In this document: positions 1 to 4,752 of the stretch, piece by piece
Layout: the number at the start of each line of letters is the position of its first letter
Numbering within the stretch: the first letter of the stretch is position 1
NCBI GenBank assembly: GCA_019115345.1
Contig: DXDV01000211.1
Location: 1 to 6,164 of the forward strand
Reading direction: 5' to 3'
DNA from: Candidatus Intestinimonas stercorigallinarum
GTDB taxonomy: Bacteria > Bacillota > Clostridia > Oscillospirales > Oscillospiraceae
DNA length: 6,164 nt
The notes under the pieces: generated by a model
Told to the model about the DNA's origin: nothing
The model's database searches: none
Seen by the model: only the letters and a program-made list of their open reading frames with translations
Program-made: the position numbers and the translations under genes

Positions 1-82
1 GCCTCAGAATGACGGGGAGTGTGGTTCTTCTCTTTATGACAAAGAGGGGACGCTCAGAATGACAGAGGAGATGCGCGGCGGC
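1..82. repeat. Intergenic edge with an 11-bp direct repeat (CTCAGAATGAC x2)
   Basis: The word CTCAGAATGAC occurs at 3-13 and again at 53-63, exactly 50 bp apart. After each copy the sequence stays similar (GGGGAG versus AGAGGAG). Between them is a small hairpin, CTCTTT (30-35) and AAAGAG (41-46) around a 5-nt loop. Read on the minus strand the word is GTCATTCTGAG. From memory, this resembles the start of short dispersed intergenic repeats common in gut Clostridia genomes; that link is recall, not a search. No coding region is visible here. It follows the stop codon of the minus-strand membrane protein gene, and there is no T-rich terminator. Confidence 0.5.
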
Positions 83-901
83 TCAGCCACAGCCGTCTCC
101 CTTGCCCCGGCGGGTGAGGAGACCGGCCAGCTCCCCCAGCAGCGCGGCGCAGAGGGGCACGGCGCAGAAGGGGAGGGCGGTGTAGTTATAGACCAGGGGG
201 ACGGCGGGCAGGAAGCAGAAGGCGCACAGGAGGGGGTAGAGGGGGCAGAAGCCCTGCCGCCGGGCCAGGGAGAGCCCCGAGCAGAAGGCGCCCACCGGGA
301 GGAGCAGATAGAGGCAGACCAGGCCCGTGAGCACCGGCACGTCGGGGGGGTCGAAAAAGTCGAGGACCACGGGGAGCAGGAAGCAGAGGAGAATGGCGAA
401 GGGGAGGTAGGGCAGGGTCTCCTTCCACTTGAGGGGGGAAGGCCCTGGGGAGAGCCCCAGCTTCTCCCGGATGGCGGCCACCTCGGCGTACCAGCCCACC
501 CAGCGGCCCAGCCACACCAGCAGGTAGATGAGGAGGAGCAGCAGGAGGAGGAAGGGCAGCTCCCGGAAACCGAAGTTGAGGAGCACCCAGGCGGAGAGGG
601 TGGCGGCCATGACGGCGAAGTGGAGGAGGGTCCGCCGGACCAGGGCGGGGCCGTCGTCGGCGAAGGGAAGGGTGGCCACGCCGATCTCGGCGCCGAAGGC
701 GAACCAGAGGAGGAGACCCAGAACGGCCCCCAGGGCCTCGGGCACATGGGCATTGTAGCAGAAGGTAAAGGCCAGGCGCAGAGTGACGCCGAAGATGGCG
801 CCGGGCTGGGTGAGGAAGGCCAGGAGCAGGTATGCGGCCACCCCCAGGACGCCGCCGGCCAGGCCGCGTCTCATGGCCTGCTTTTTGTCGGGAAAGAGCA
901 T
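83..901 (-). CDS. Multi-pass membrane protein, DUF3021-like with C-terminal membrane extension
   Basis: The gene encodes 272 residues and begins MLFPDKKQAMRRG. The ATG at 901-899 has an AAGGAGGG ribosome binding site a few bases upstream and lies 14 nt after the stop of the LytTR gene, so the two are probably translationally coupled. Hydrophobic segments at about 13-31, 55-72, 92-110 and 115-132 are followed by a basic/acidic tail (about 133-150). This matches the four-helix layout of DUF3021 proteins, which typically sit beside a LytTR regulator. A second membrane block (about 164-181, 187-208, 218-238 and 241-262) is beyond what I expect for DUF3021 and suggests a fusion or an extended family. 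By analogy with LytTR regulatory systems, in which a membrane protein restrains its partner transcription factor, it may control the LytTR protein; this is inferred. The family name is from pattern recognition. The membrane nature is clear. Confidence 0.75.
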   Translation of the reverse strand: MLFPDKKQAMRRGLAGGVLGVAAYLLLAFLTQPGAIFGVTLRLAFTFCYNAHVPEALGAVLGLLLWFAFGAEIGVATLPFADDGPALVRRTLLHFAVMAATLSAWVLLNFGFRELPFLLLLLLLIYLLVWLGRWVGWYAEVAAIREKLGLSPGPSPLKWKETLPYLPFAILLCFLLPVVLDFFDPPDVPVLTGLVCLYLLLPVGAFCSGLSLARRQGFCPLYPLLCAFCFLPAVPLVYNYTALPFCAVPLCAALLGELAGLLTRRGKGDGCG

Positions 902-915
902 CGTGAGCCCTCCTT

Positions 916-1350
916 TCAGAGATCCAGTGCCTCTTTGATCTTCTTCACGTACCGCCGGGAGACGTAGCACACCGTCCCCCCGGCCAGGGTCATGCGGATG
1001 GTGCCGGTGAGGGAGAGGTCTAGGGCGGCGACCTTTTTGAGGTTGACGATCTCGGAGTGGGAGATGCGGACGAAGGTGTGCCGGTCCAGCTTCCCCTCCA
1101 GCTCGTAGAGCCGCTCCCGCAGGTCGTAGACGCCCCCGGCGGTCTGGGCCTTCACCCCTTTGTCCTCCCCGTAGCACCGGAGGAGGTCCTCCTCCCGGAG
1201 AGGGAAGGCGGTCTCCCCCCGCCAGCCGGTGAGGCCTCCGCCCCCCTCCAGTCGGGCGGCCAGGGCCTTCACCTCGTCGGTGAGGGCGGGGGCGGTGATG
1301 GTCACCGTGAGCCCCCCGGCGGCGGGGTCGATGCATACCTTCACGTCCAT
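916..1350 (-). CDS. LytTR-domain DNA-binding transcriptional regulator
   Basis: The gene encodes 144 residues. The N-terminal part, about 1-55, shows no receiver-domain signature, so this is not a classical phosphorylated response regulator. The rest, about 55-142, reads as a LytTR DNA-binding domain: YDLRERLYELEGKL (75-88), FVRISHSEIVNLKKV (93-107), the beta-strand region around TIRMTLAGG (117-125), and the closing SRRYVKKIKEAL (131-142). LytTR domains bind DNA through beta-strands rather than a helix-turn-helix. The ATG start has an AAAGGAGGGAGG region ending 4 nt before it, with the optimal AAGGAGG part 8 nt away. It is followed closely by a DUF3021-like membrane protein gene, the usual two-gene arrangement of such small regulators. 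It has its own promoter about 25 bp upstream. Its targets are unknown, but autoregulation is plausible. Confidence 0.9.
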   Translation of the reverse strand: MDVKVCIDPAAGGLTVTITAPALTDEVKALAARLEGGGGLTGWRGETAFPLREEDLLRCYGEDKGVKAQTAGGVYDLRERLYELEGKLDRHTFVRISHSEIVNLKKVAALDLSLTGTIRMTLAGGTVCYVSRRYVKKIKEALDL

Positions 1351-1373
1351 AAGACCTCCCTCCTTTCACCCCC

Positions 1374-1402
1374 AGTATACGAAAAAGGGGACCGCCTGTC
1401 CA
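1374..1402 (-). promoter_or_regulatory. Sigma-A-type promoter of the LytTR / membrane-protein pair
   Basis: On the minus strand, TGGACA (1402-1397; one mismatch to TTGACA) is followed after exactly 17 bp by TATACT (1379-1374; one mismatch to TATAAT). Transcription would start near 1367, giving a leader of only about 17 nt that consists almost entirely of the ribosome binding site before the ATG at 1350. The -35 hexamer lies inside an inverted repeat (1388-1424), so a protein binding that repeat would compete with RNA polymerase. Confidence 0.7.
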
Positions 1403-1424
1403 TGGGAAAGAGACAGACGGTCCC
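1382..1424 (-). terminator. Terminator-like inverted repeat overlapping the LytTR promoter
   Basis: The arms GGGACCGCCTGTC (1388-1400) and GACAGACGGTCCC (1412-1424) pair over 13 positions with one mismatch around an 11-nt loop. On the minus strand the stem is followed after one base by five Ts (1386-1382), the form of an intrinsic terminator. It could be a second, backup stop for transcripts coming from the zinc-ribbon gene. The same DNA also holds the -35 box and spacer of the LytTR promoter, so it may instead, or also, be an operator. Sequence alone does not separate these roles. Confidence 0.55.
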
Positions 1425-1458
1425 GGGCGGAGGATAGGCGGTCGGCGGGGGCGGCCCC

Positions 1459-1490
1459 GCGCCGCGAAGCCAGGCAAAGGAGCGCGGCGC
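1459..1490. repeat. GC-only inverted repeat between two terminators
   Basis: GCGCCGCG (1459-1466) and CGCGGCGC (1483-1490) are perfect complements around a 16-nt spacer. They lie in the 71-bp stretch between the zinc-ribbon terminator and the hairpin over the LytTR promoter. No T-run follows on either strand and no function is evident. In such GC-rich DNA an 8-bp G/C palindrome can arise by chance. Confidence 0.3.
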
Positions 1491-1495
1491 ATGGC

Positions 1496-1547
1496 AAAAA
1501 CATACCGGCGTCCTTCCGCCTTCTGGGAGCGGAGGGGCGCCGGTATG
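1496..1547 (-). terminator. Intrinsic terminator of the zinc-ribbon gene
   Basis: Two 19-nt arms at 1501-1519 and 1529-1547 enclose a 9-nt loop. On the minus strand the outer 10 bp (CATACCGGCG with CGCCGGTATG) pair perfectly and the inner part pairs with two A-C mismatches. Five Ts (1500-1496) follow directly. The hairpin begins 7 nt after the stop codon at 1555, as expected for a Rho-independent terminator. Read on the plus strand all 19 positions pair (two as G-U), but the nearest T-run (1560-1565) is 12 nt away, so termination in that direction is unlikely. Confidence 0.85.
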
Positions 1548-1554
1548 GATGGGT

Positions 1555-1944
1555 TCAGGTTTTTTCCTCAAAGGACACGCCGCAGTTGCGGCAGGTGATG
1601 GAGACCTTGCCCTTTCCCCTGGGGACCCGGAGCTGCTGGCCGCAGTTGGGGCACTTGAAGTAGCGGTGCTCCTTGTCCCGGTGGATGGTCCGCCGGAGCT
1701 TGACCCAGCGGATGACGGGACCGGCCAGGGAGAGGAACTTGGCGTTCTCCGCCCGGCGGCGGGTGAAGTTCCGGGAGAGGGCCCGGAAGAGGACCGCCGC
1801 CACACACAGAAAGTAGAGGTAGTAGAGCACAGAGGTATCCAGAAAAAGGTCCAGCAGGGAGAGGACCAGGGCCGTCCACGTGAGGAAGATGTTGAGCTGG
1901 TCCCAGCCGTACCGGCCATAGAGCAGCCGCTGTATGAAATTCAT
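1555..1944 (-). CDS. Small membrane-anchored zinc-ribbon protein
   Basis: The gene encodes 129 residues with no enzymatic motif. After a short amphipathic start (MNFIQRLLYGRYGWDQLNIF), two hydrophobic stretches at about 18-35 and 38-54 form a likely helical hairpin in the membrane. A basic, presumably cytosolic linker (54-95) contains RNFTRRR. The C-terminus carries a four-cysteine zinc ribbon: CPNC (98-101) and CRNC (118-121), with a basic loop VPRGKGKV between them. Both knuckles are intact, so zinc binding is likely; the role (nucleic-acid or protein contact) is unknown. I recognise the architecture, which is common in Clostridia hypothetical proteins, but not a named gene. The ATG has AAGGAGG at 1959-1953, 8 nt upstream. 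It is a single-gene unit with its own promoter and terminator, transcribed divergently from the acyl-CoA operon. Confidence 0.85.
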   Translation of the reverse strand: MNFIQRLLYGRYGWDQLNIFLTWTALVLSLLDLFLDTSVLYYLYFLCVAAVLFRALSRNFTRRRAENAKFLSLAGPVIRWVKLRRTIHRDKEHRYFKCPNCGQQLRVPRGKGKVSITCRNCGVSFEEKT

Positions 1945-1994
1945 GACCGACGCCTCCTTGCGATCGGGCCCAAGGACCTTATTTTTACATATTT

Positions 1995-2023
1995 ATCATA
2001 GCCGCAGGATGTGTACACGTCAA
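1995..2023 (-). promoter_or_regulatory. Sigma-A-type promoter of the zinc-ribbon gene
   Basis: On the minus strand, TTGACG (2023-2018; one mismatch) is followed after exactly 17 bp by TATGAT (2000-1995; one mismatch). The predicted start is near 1988, giving a leader of about 44 nt with AAGGAGG near its end. The spacer contains the 8-bp palindrome GTGTACAC (2011-2018), which touches the -35 box and could be a repressor site, though a palindrome this short is weak evidence. Confidence 0.75.
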
Positions 2024-2091
2024 GAAAGCAATCGTAAACAAAATGTGAATTGTACCACGGACACGCCGGGGCGGCGGGGAAAGGGCCGAAA

Positions 2092-2111
2092 GTGCCGCCG
2101 TTTGGAGACAA
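2092..2111. promoter_or_regulatory. Degenerate distal copy of the enhancer motif
   Basis: GGAGACAA (2104-2111) is identical to the outer half-site of the large palindrome at 2233-2271. Four bases upstream, GTGCCGCC (2092-2099) matches the partner half TTGTCTCC at 5 of 8 positions with the same 4-bp spacing. GTTTG (2100-2104) and CAAAC (2109-2113) also form a small dyad around GAGA. It lies about 140 bp upstream of the main palindrome and may be a weaker activator site. Confidence 0.4.
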
Positions 2112-2232
2112 ACACGGGTCAGCGGCAGGAAAACTCCTGTAAGAAAATAGAAGGAGAAGGAAGAAAAACCAAGCAGGCCCGTCAGCTTGCCCCATTTTTG
2201 GCCCCTCCGGCGGCCCTTCCGTGGAAAAATTG

Positions 2233-2271
2233 TTGTCTCCAACGGGAGAAAAATTCTCCCGTTGGAGACAA
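2233..2271. promoter_or_regulatory. Perfect 18-bp inverted repeat, probable sigma-54 activator enhancer
   Basis: The arms at 2233-2250 and 2254-2271 are exact reverse complements around a 3-base centre (AAA). Each arm is itself a near-dyad: TTGTCTCC, four bases, then GGAGA. The structure can therefore be read as two adjacent activator dimer sites centred near 2242 and 2261, about 19 bp or two helical turns apart. It lies about 140 bp upstream of the predicted sigma-54 start, a usual distance for enhancers of NtrC-type activators. No T-run follows either arm, so it is not a normal terminator. Being an enhancer is inferred; the repeat and spacing are read directly. Confidence 0.7.
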
Positions 2272-2322
2272 GCGAAACTCGGGCGCAAAAGAGGATATCC
2301 CGCAAATTGTGACCAGCTTTTC

Positions 2323-2349
2323 AAAAAAAAACGCAAAAAGGCGTTTTTT
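2323..2349. promoter_or_regulatory. A/T-tract cluster with a 9-bp hairpin between enhancer and promoter
   Basis: A nine-A run (2323-2331), a five-A run (2335-2339) and a six-T run (2344-2349) are closely spaced. AAAAAACGC (2326-2334) and GCGTTTTTT (2341-2349) are perfect complements with a 6-nt loop. Two roles fit. Bent DNA here would help an activator at the palindrome reach the sigma-54 polymerase. Alternatively, the hairpin with its T-run is a weak, roughly bidirectional terminator shielding the operon from read-through. The stem has only three G-C pairs. Confidence 0.5.
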
Positions 2350-2364
2350 CTGCGGTCAAGCAAA

Positions 2365-2381
2365 TTGGCACCCGACTTGCA
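2365..2381 (+). promoter_or_regulatory. Sigma-54 (RpoN) -24/-12 promoter of the acyl-CoA operon
   Basis: TTGGCAC (2365-2371), five bases, then TTGCAA (2377-2382) matches the sigma-54 consensus TGGCAC-N5-TTGCW at every defined position. The invariant GG (2367-2368) and GC (2379-2380) have the required 10 bases between them. The predicted start is near 2392, leaving a leader of about 93 nt before the TTG start codon. No comparable sigma-A -35/-10 pair is evident for this operon. Sigma-54 promoters need an ATP-driven activator; its gene is not in this window. Confidence 0.88.
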
Positions 2382-2470
2382 ATAATCAGGGGCGGCTCCC
2401 GGCCCGGACGGCGTTGCCGGCACGGCGCCCGGCAGGAGAGCTCCGCGAGAAACCAATGGAGAGGAACAAA

Positions 2471-2487
2471 AGGAGGTCTTTCTTTTG
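2471..2487 (+). promoter_or_regulatory. Ribosome binding site fixing a TTG start for the crotonase
   Basis: AGGAGG (2471-2476) lies 8 nt before TTG (2485-2487). No in-frame ATG exists before codon 28, which is inside the conserved domain. An in-frame GTG at 2518 would give 257 residues, closer to typical crotonases (about 260), but has only AAGG 11 nt upstream. The TTG is therefore preferred. Confidence 0.7.
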
Positions 2488-3291
2488 CGGGAAGAATTTG
2501 AAAAGGTTGTCTCCACAGTGGAGAACATTCGGGTGGCCCAGGAGGGGAACATCGTCATTGTGACCATGAACCGCCCCAAGGCCCTCAACGCACTCAACGA
2601 CCAGACCCTGAACGAGCTGGACCAGATCTTCACCTGCCTGGAGAACGAGCCCGAGATCCTGGGCGTCATCATCACCGGAGAGGGCAAGGGCTTTGTGGCC
2701 GGCGCCGACATCTCCCAGATGCAGTACTACGGAAGCGAGGAGGGCCGCAGCTACGCCAACCGGGCCCAGACCCTCTTCAACAAGATCGAGGCGCTGGAAA
2801 AGCCCGTCATCGCCGCGGTCAACGGCTACGCGCTGGGCGGCGGCTGCGAGCTGTCCATGAGCTGCGACATCCGCATCGCCTCCGAGAAGGCCGTGTTCGG
2901 CCAGCCCGAGGCCAACCTGGGCGTCATCCCCTGCTTTGGCGGCACCCAGCGGCTGCCCCGTCTGGTGGGCACCGGCATCGCCAAGGAGCTCATCTACACC
3001 GGCCGCCAGGTGAAGGCCGACGAGGCCAAGGCCATCGGCCTGGTCAACAAGGTGGTCCCCGCCGAGGCCCTGCTGGACGAAGCCAAGGCCATGCTGGCCC
3101 TCATCACCGCCAAGGCCCCCATGGCCATCCGCTACTCCAAGGTGGCCATCAACCGGGGCATGGACGTGGACCTGCGGGCCGGACTGGAGCTGGAGAAGGA
3201 CCTGGCCGCCATCACCTTCGGCACCGAGGACAAGCAGGAGGGCATGGACGCCTTCCTGGGCAAGCGCGCCCCCGAGTTCCACAACAAGTGA
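2485..3291 (+). CDS. Enoyl-CoA hydratase / crotonase family protein
   Basis: The gene encodes 268 residues from the TTG start, in the cytosol. It is expected to add water reversibly across the double bond of a 2-enoyl-CoA. The family hallmarks are present: NRPKALNAL (29-37), the oxyanion-hole segment GKGFVAGADI (67-76), GYALGGGCELSMSCDIRIA (114-132) and FGQPEANLGVIPCFGGTQRL (138-157). Both catalytic glutamates (E122 and E142, matching E144/E164 of rat mitochondrial hydratase) are retained, so it should be an active hydratase rather than an isomerase-only or decarboxylase relative. The C-terminal TEDKQEGMDAFLGKR (247-261) is also typical. It resembles clostridial crotonase (Crt), but the neighbours are not the butyrate bcs operon, and a CaiD-like role on another acyl-CoA is equally possible. 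It is the first gene of the sigma-54 operon; the permease starts 52 nt downstream. Confidence 0.93.
   Translation: MREEFEKVVSTVENIRVAQEGNIVIVTMNRPKALNALNDQTLNELDQIFTCLENEPEILGVIITGEGKGFVAGADISQMQYYGSEEGRSYANRAQTLFNKIEALEKPVIAAVNGYALGGGCELSMSCDIRIASEKAVFGQPEANLGVIPCFGGTQRLPRLVGTGIAKELIYTGRQVKADEAKAIGLVNKVVPAEALLDEAKAMLALITAKAPMAIRYSKVAINRGMDVDLRAGLELEKDLAAITFGTEDKQEGMDAFLGKRAPEFHNK
2507..2527. promoter_or_regulatory. Enhancer-like motif inside the crotonase start region
   Basis: TTGTCTCC (2507-2514) and GGAGAACA (2520-2527; 6 of 8 matches to GGAGACAA) face each other with 5 bases between. The core TCTCCAC-A-GTGGAGA is a perfect palindrome. It falls about 115 bp downstream of the sigma-54 start, inside codons 8-15. 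It may be an extra activator site or an mRNA hairpin near the start, or may have arisen by chance. Confidence 0.35.
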
Positions 3292-3298
3292 CCTTTTC

Positions 3299-3317
3299 CC
3301 GCCCCCGGCACGGGCGG
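3299..3317 (+). repeat. Small GC hairpin between crotonase and permease genes
   Basis: CCGCCC (3299-3304) and GGGCGG (3312-3317) pair around a 7-nt loop, 7 nt after the crotonase stop. There is no T-run, so it should not terminate. It could protect the upstream message from 3' decay. Confidence 0.35.
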
Positions 3318-3343
3318 CAATCATTGAGACTGGAGGATTGTCT

Positions 3344-4660
3344 GTGACTGCTATTGGTATCATTGGCCTGATCCTGGCCTTTGCGCTGCTGATGTGGATG
3401 ATCATGAAGGGCTTCAACATCTACCTGACGGTGTTTGCCTGCACCATCGTGGTGGCCCTCACCAGCGGCATGAACCTCTACACGACCTTTACCGACAACT
3501 TTATCACCGGATACACCAACTTCTTCAAGAGCTACTACTTCATCTTCCTCACCGGCACCCTCATGGCCAAGGCCATGGATGTGACCGGCATGGCCAAGTC
3601 CATCGCCAAGGCCATCACCAAGATCATGGGCACCGATTGGGCCTTCATCTCCGTGCCTCTGGCCTGCGGCATCCTGTGCTACGGCGGCGTCTCCGCCTTC
3701 GTGTGCTCCTTCGCCGTGTTCCCCATCGCCCTGCAGGTCTTTAAGGCCGCCGACCTCCCCCGCCGCGGCATCCCCGGCGCCCTGTGCTTCGGCTGCTCCA
3801 CCTTCGCCATGATCGCCCCCGGCGCCGTGCAGATCCACAACTCCGTGCCCTCCACCAACCTGGGCACCTCCTACATGGCCGGCGCCGTCAACGGCTTCAT
3901 CTCCTGCGGCGTCATGCTGGTCCTGGGCATGATCCTCCTGCGTATGTGGCTCCAGCGGGCCAGGGCCAAAGGGGAGCACTTCGTGGCCAAAGAGGGCGAC
4001 GTCTTTGCCGATGACCCCAATGAGAAGCTGCCCAACCCCATTGTCTCCCTGGTGCCCCTCATCATCGCCATCGTGCTCATCAACGTGAAGATCAACGGGC
4101 AGGCCATCGCCCCCGTGGAGGTGGGCATCCTGGCCGGCGCCATCTCCGCCGTGGTCCTGGCCTACAAGCACATCGAGCTCAAGGCCCTGCCCAAGCACTT
4201 CGCCGACGGCGCCGCCATGGCCCTGCTGTCCATCACCAACACCTGCGCCGTCAACGGCTTCGGCGGCGTGGCCTCCGCCAGCCCCGTCTTTGACACCATC
4301 GTGGACGCCATGATCAACATCCCCGGCCCCAAGCTCCTCAGCCTGGTCATCGGCACCACCGTCATCGCCGGCCTGTGCGGCTCCGCCTCCGGCGGCCTGG
4401 GCATCGCCGTGCCCATCCTGGGTCCCGCCTACACCAACCTGGGCTTCTCCGCCGCCACCGTCCACCGCATCATGGCCCTCTCCTCCGCCGCCCTGGACTC
4501 CCTGCCCCACAACGGCTACATCGTCACCGTCACCAACGGCCTGTGCAAGGAGACCCACAAGGACTCCTACGGCCTCACCTTTATTCTCACGGTGCTGGTG
4601 CCCTTCATCGGCTCTCTGGTGGGCGTGGCCCTGTTCACGCTCTTCCCCAACCTGCCGTAA
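3344..4660 (+). CDS. GntP-family carboxylate permease
   Basis: The gene encodes 438 residues from GTG (3344), preferred over the in-frame TTG at 3338 because GGAGG (3332-3336) is 7 nt from the GTG but only 1 nt from the TTG. About 11-12 hydrophobic segments span the whole length, typical of the GntP / gluconate-type ion-coupled transporters (about 440 residues). Family-like features are YGGVSAFVCSFAVFPIAL (113-130), the half-helix region PGAVQIHNSVPSTNLGTSY (159-177), a charged cytosolic loop (about 200-232), GSASGGLGIAVPIL (346-359) and SSAALDSLPHNG (380-391). Relatives carry gluconate, 3-hydroxybutyrate or other short hydroxy- and carboxylic acids in symport. The layout here is nearer the short-chain-acid members found beside CoA-transferases, but that is recollection. 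By context it imports the acid that the downstream CoA-transferase activates, or exports the product. It is not a betaine/carnitine (CaiT) type carrier. Confidence 0.87.
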   Translation: MTAIGIIGLILAFALLMWMIMKGFNIYLTVFACTIVVALTSGMNLYTTFTDNFITGYTNFFKSYYFIFLTGTLMAKAMDVTGMAKSIAKAITKIMGTDWAFISVPLACGILCYGGVSAFVCSFAVFPIALQVFKAADLPRRGIPGALCFGCSTFAMIAPGAVQIHNSVPSTNLGTSYMAGAVNGFISCGVMLVLGMILLRMWLQRARAKGEHFVAKEGDVFADDPNEKLPNPIVSLVPLIIAIVLINVKINGQAIAPVEVGILAGAISAVVLAYKHIELKALPKHFADGAAMALLSITNTCAVNGFGGVASASPVFDTIVDAMINIPGPKLLSLVIGTTVIAGLCGSASGGLGIAVPILGPAYTNLGFSAATVHRIMALSSAALDSLPHNGYIVTVTNGLCKETHKDSYGLTFILTVLVPFIGSLVGVALFTLFPNLP

Positions 4661-4752
4661 CGGCGGCAATTCTCCCTACCACTGGGGCGCCGGCGGCGGA
4701 TGCCCTGTCCGTCCCGGCGCCCGTCCCATCATAGAAAGGAGCGACCGATCCT
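4661..4752 (+). repeat. 92-bp operon gap with strong two-part hairpin
   Basis: GGGCGCCGG (4685-4693) pairs perfectly with CCGGCGCCC (4714-4722). Inside it, CGGA (4697-4700) pairs with TCCG (4708-4711) to extend the stem. No T-run follows, so transcription should continue into the CoA-transferase gene. This is the longest gap in the operon and may mark an mRNA processing or stability point that sets different levels of permease and CoA enzymes. AAAGGAG (4735-4741) serves the next gene. Confidence 0.5.

Larger units (their letters stand above)
1945..2484. other. 540-bp divergent regulatory region
   Basis: This gap separates the leftward zinc-ribbon gene from the rightward acyl-CoA operon and is visibly more A/T-rich in its middle (about 2110-2390) than the genes. 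It holds the zinc-ribbon promoter, a degenerate enhancer-like site (2092-2111), a large perfect palindrome (2233-2271), A/T-tracts with a small hairpin (2323-2349), a sigma-54 promoter (2365-2381), and a GC-rich untranslated leader (about 2392-2484). Lesser hairpins are CAGGA/TCCTG (2126-2139) and GGCGGC/GCCGCC (2070-2099). Open frames crossing it lack ribosome binding sites and protein-like composition, so I see no gene here. Confidence 0.8.

Noticed and set aside
59..967. Long plus-strand open frame rich in Glu, Gly and Gln opposite the membrane-protein gene
   Set aside because: Low-complexity composition typical of the antisense of a GC-rich gene, with no ribosome binding site. The minus strand encodes a membrane protein with a proper start.
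902..1492. N-terminal extension of the membrane-protein frame upstream to 1492
   Set aside because: It overlaps the whole LytTR gene out of frame, is Arg/Pro/Gly-rich, and the ATG at 901 has a strong ribosome binding site.
2233..2271. Palindrome as a terminator or CRISPR/transposon end
   Set aside because: There is no T-run on either side, no repeated spacer units, and no transposase or target-site duplication. The position fits a sigma-54 enhancer better.
2293..2300. Palindrome GGATATCC
   Set aside because: An isolated 8-bp palindrome with no partner or positional logic; expected by chance.
2302..2328. CRP-like half-site (TGTGA) upstream of the sigma-54 promoter
   Set aside because: The opposite half does not match TCACA, so there is no real dyad.
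2456..2563. Possible 35-codon leader peptide (ATG at 2456) overlapping the crotonase start
   Set aside because: The nearest purine-rich site is about 19 nt upstream, the product is Arg-rich and unremarkable, and it overlaps the real gene out of frame without an attenuator-like codon run.
2386..4669. Large minus-strand open frames opposite the crotonase and permease genes
   Set aside because: His/Gly/Asp-rich antisense shadows. The plus strand carries full family motifs and ordered ribosome binding sites.
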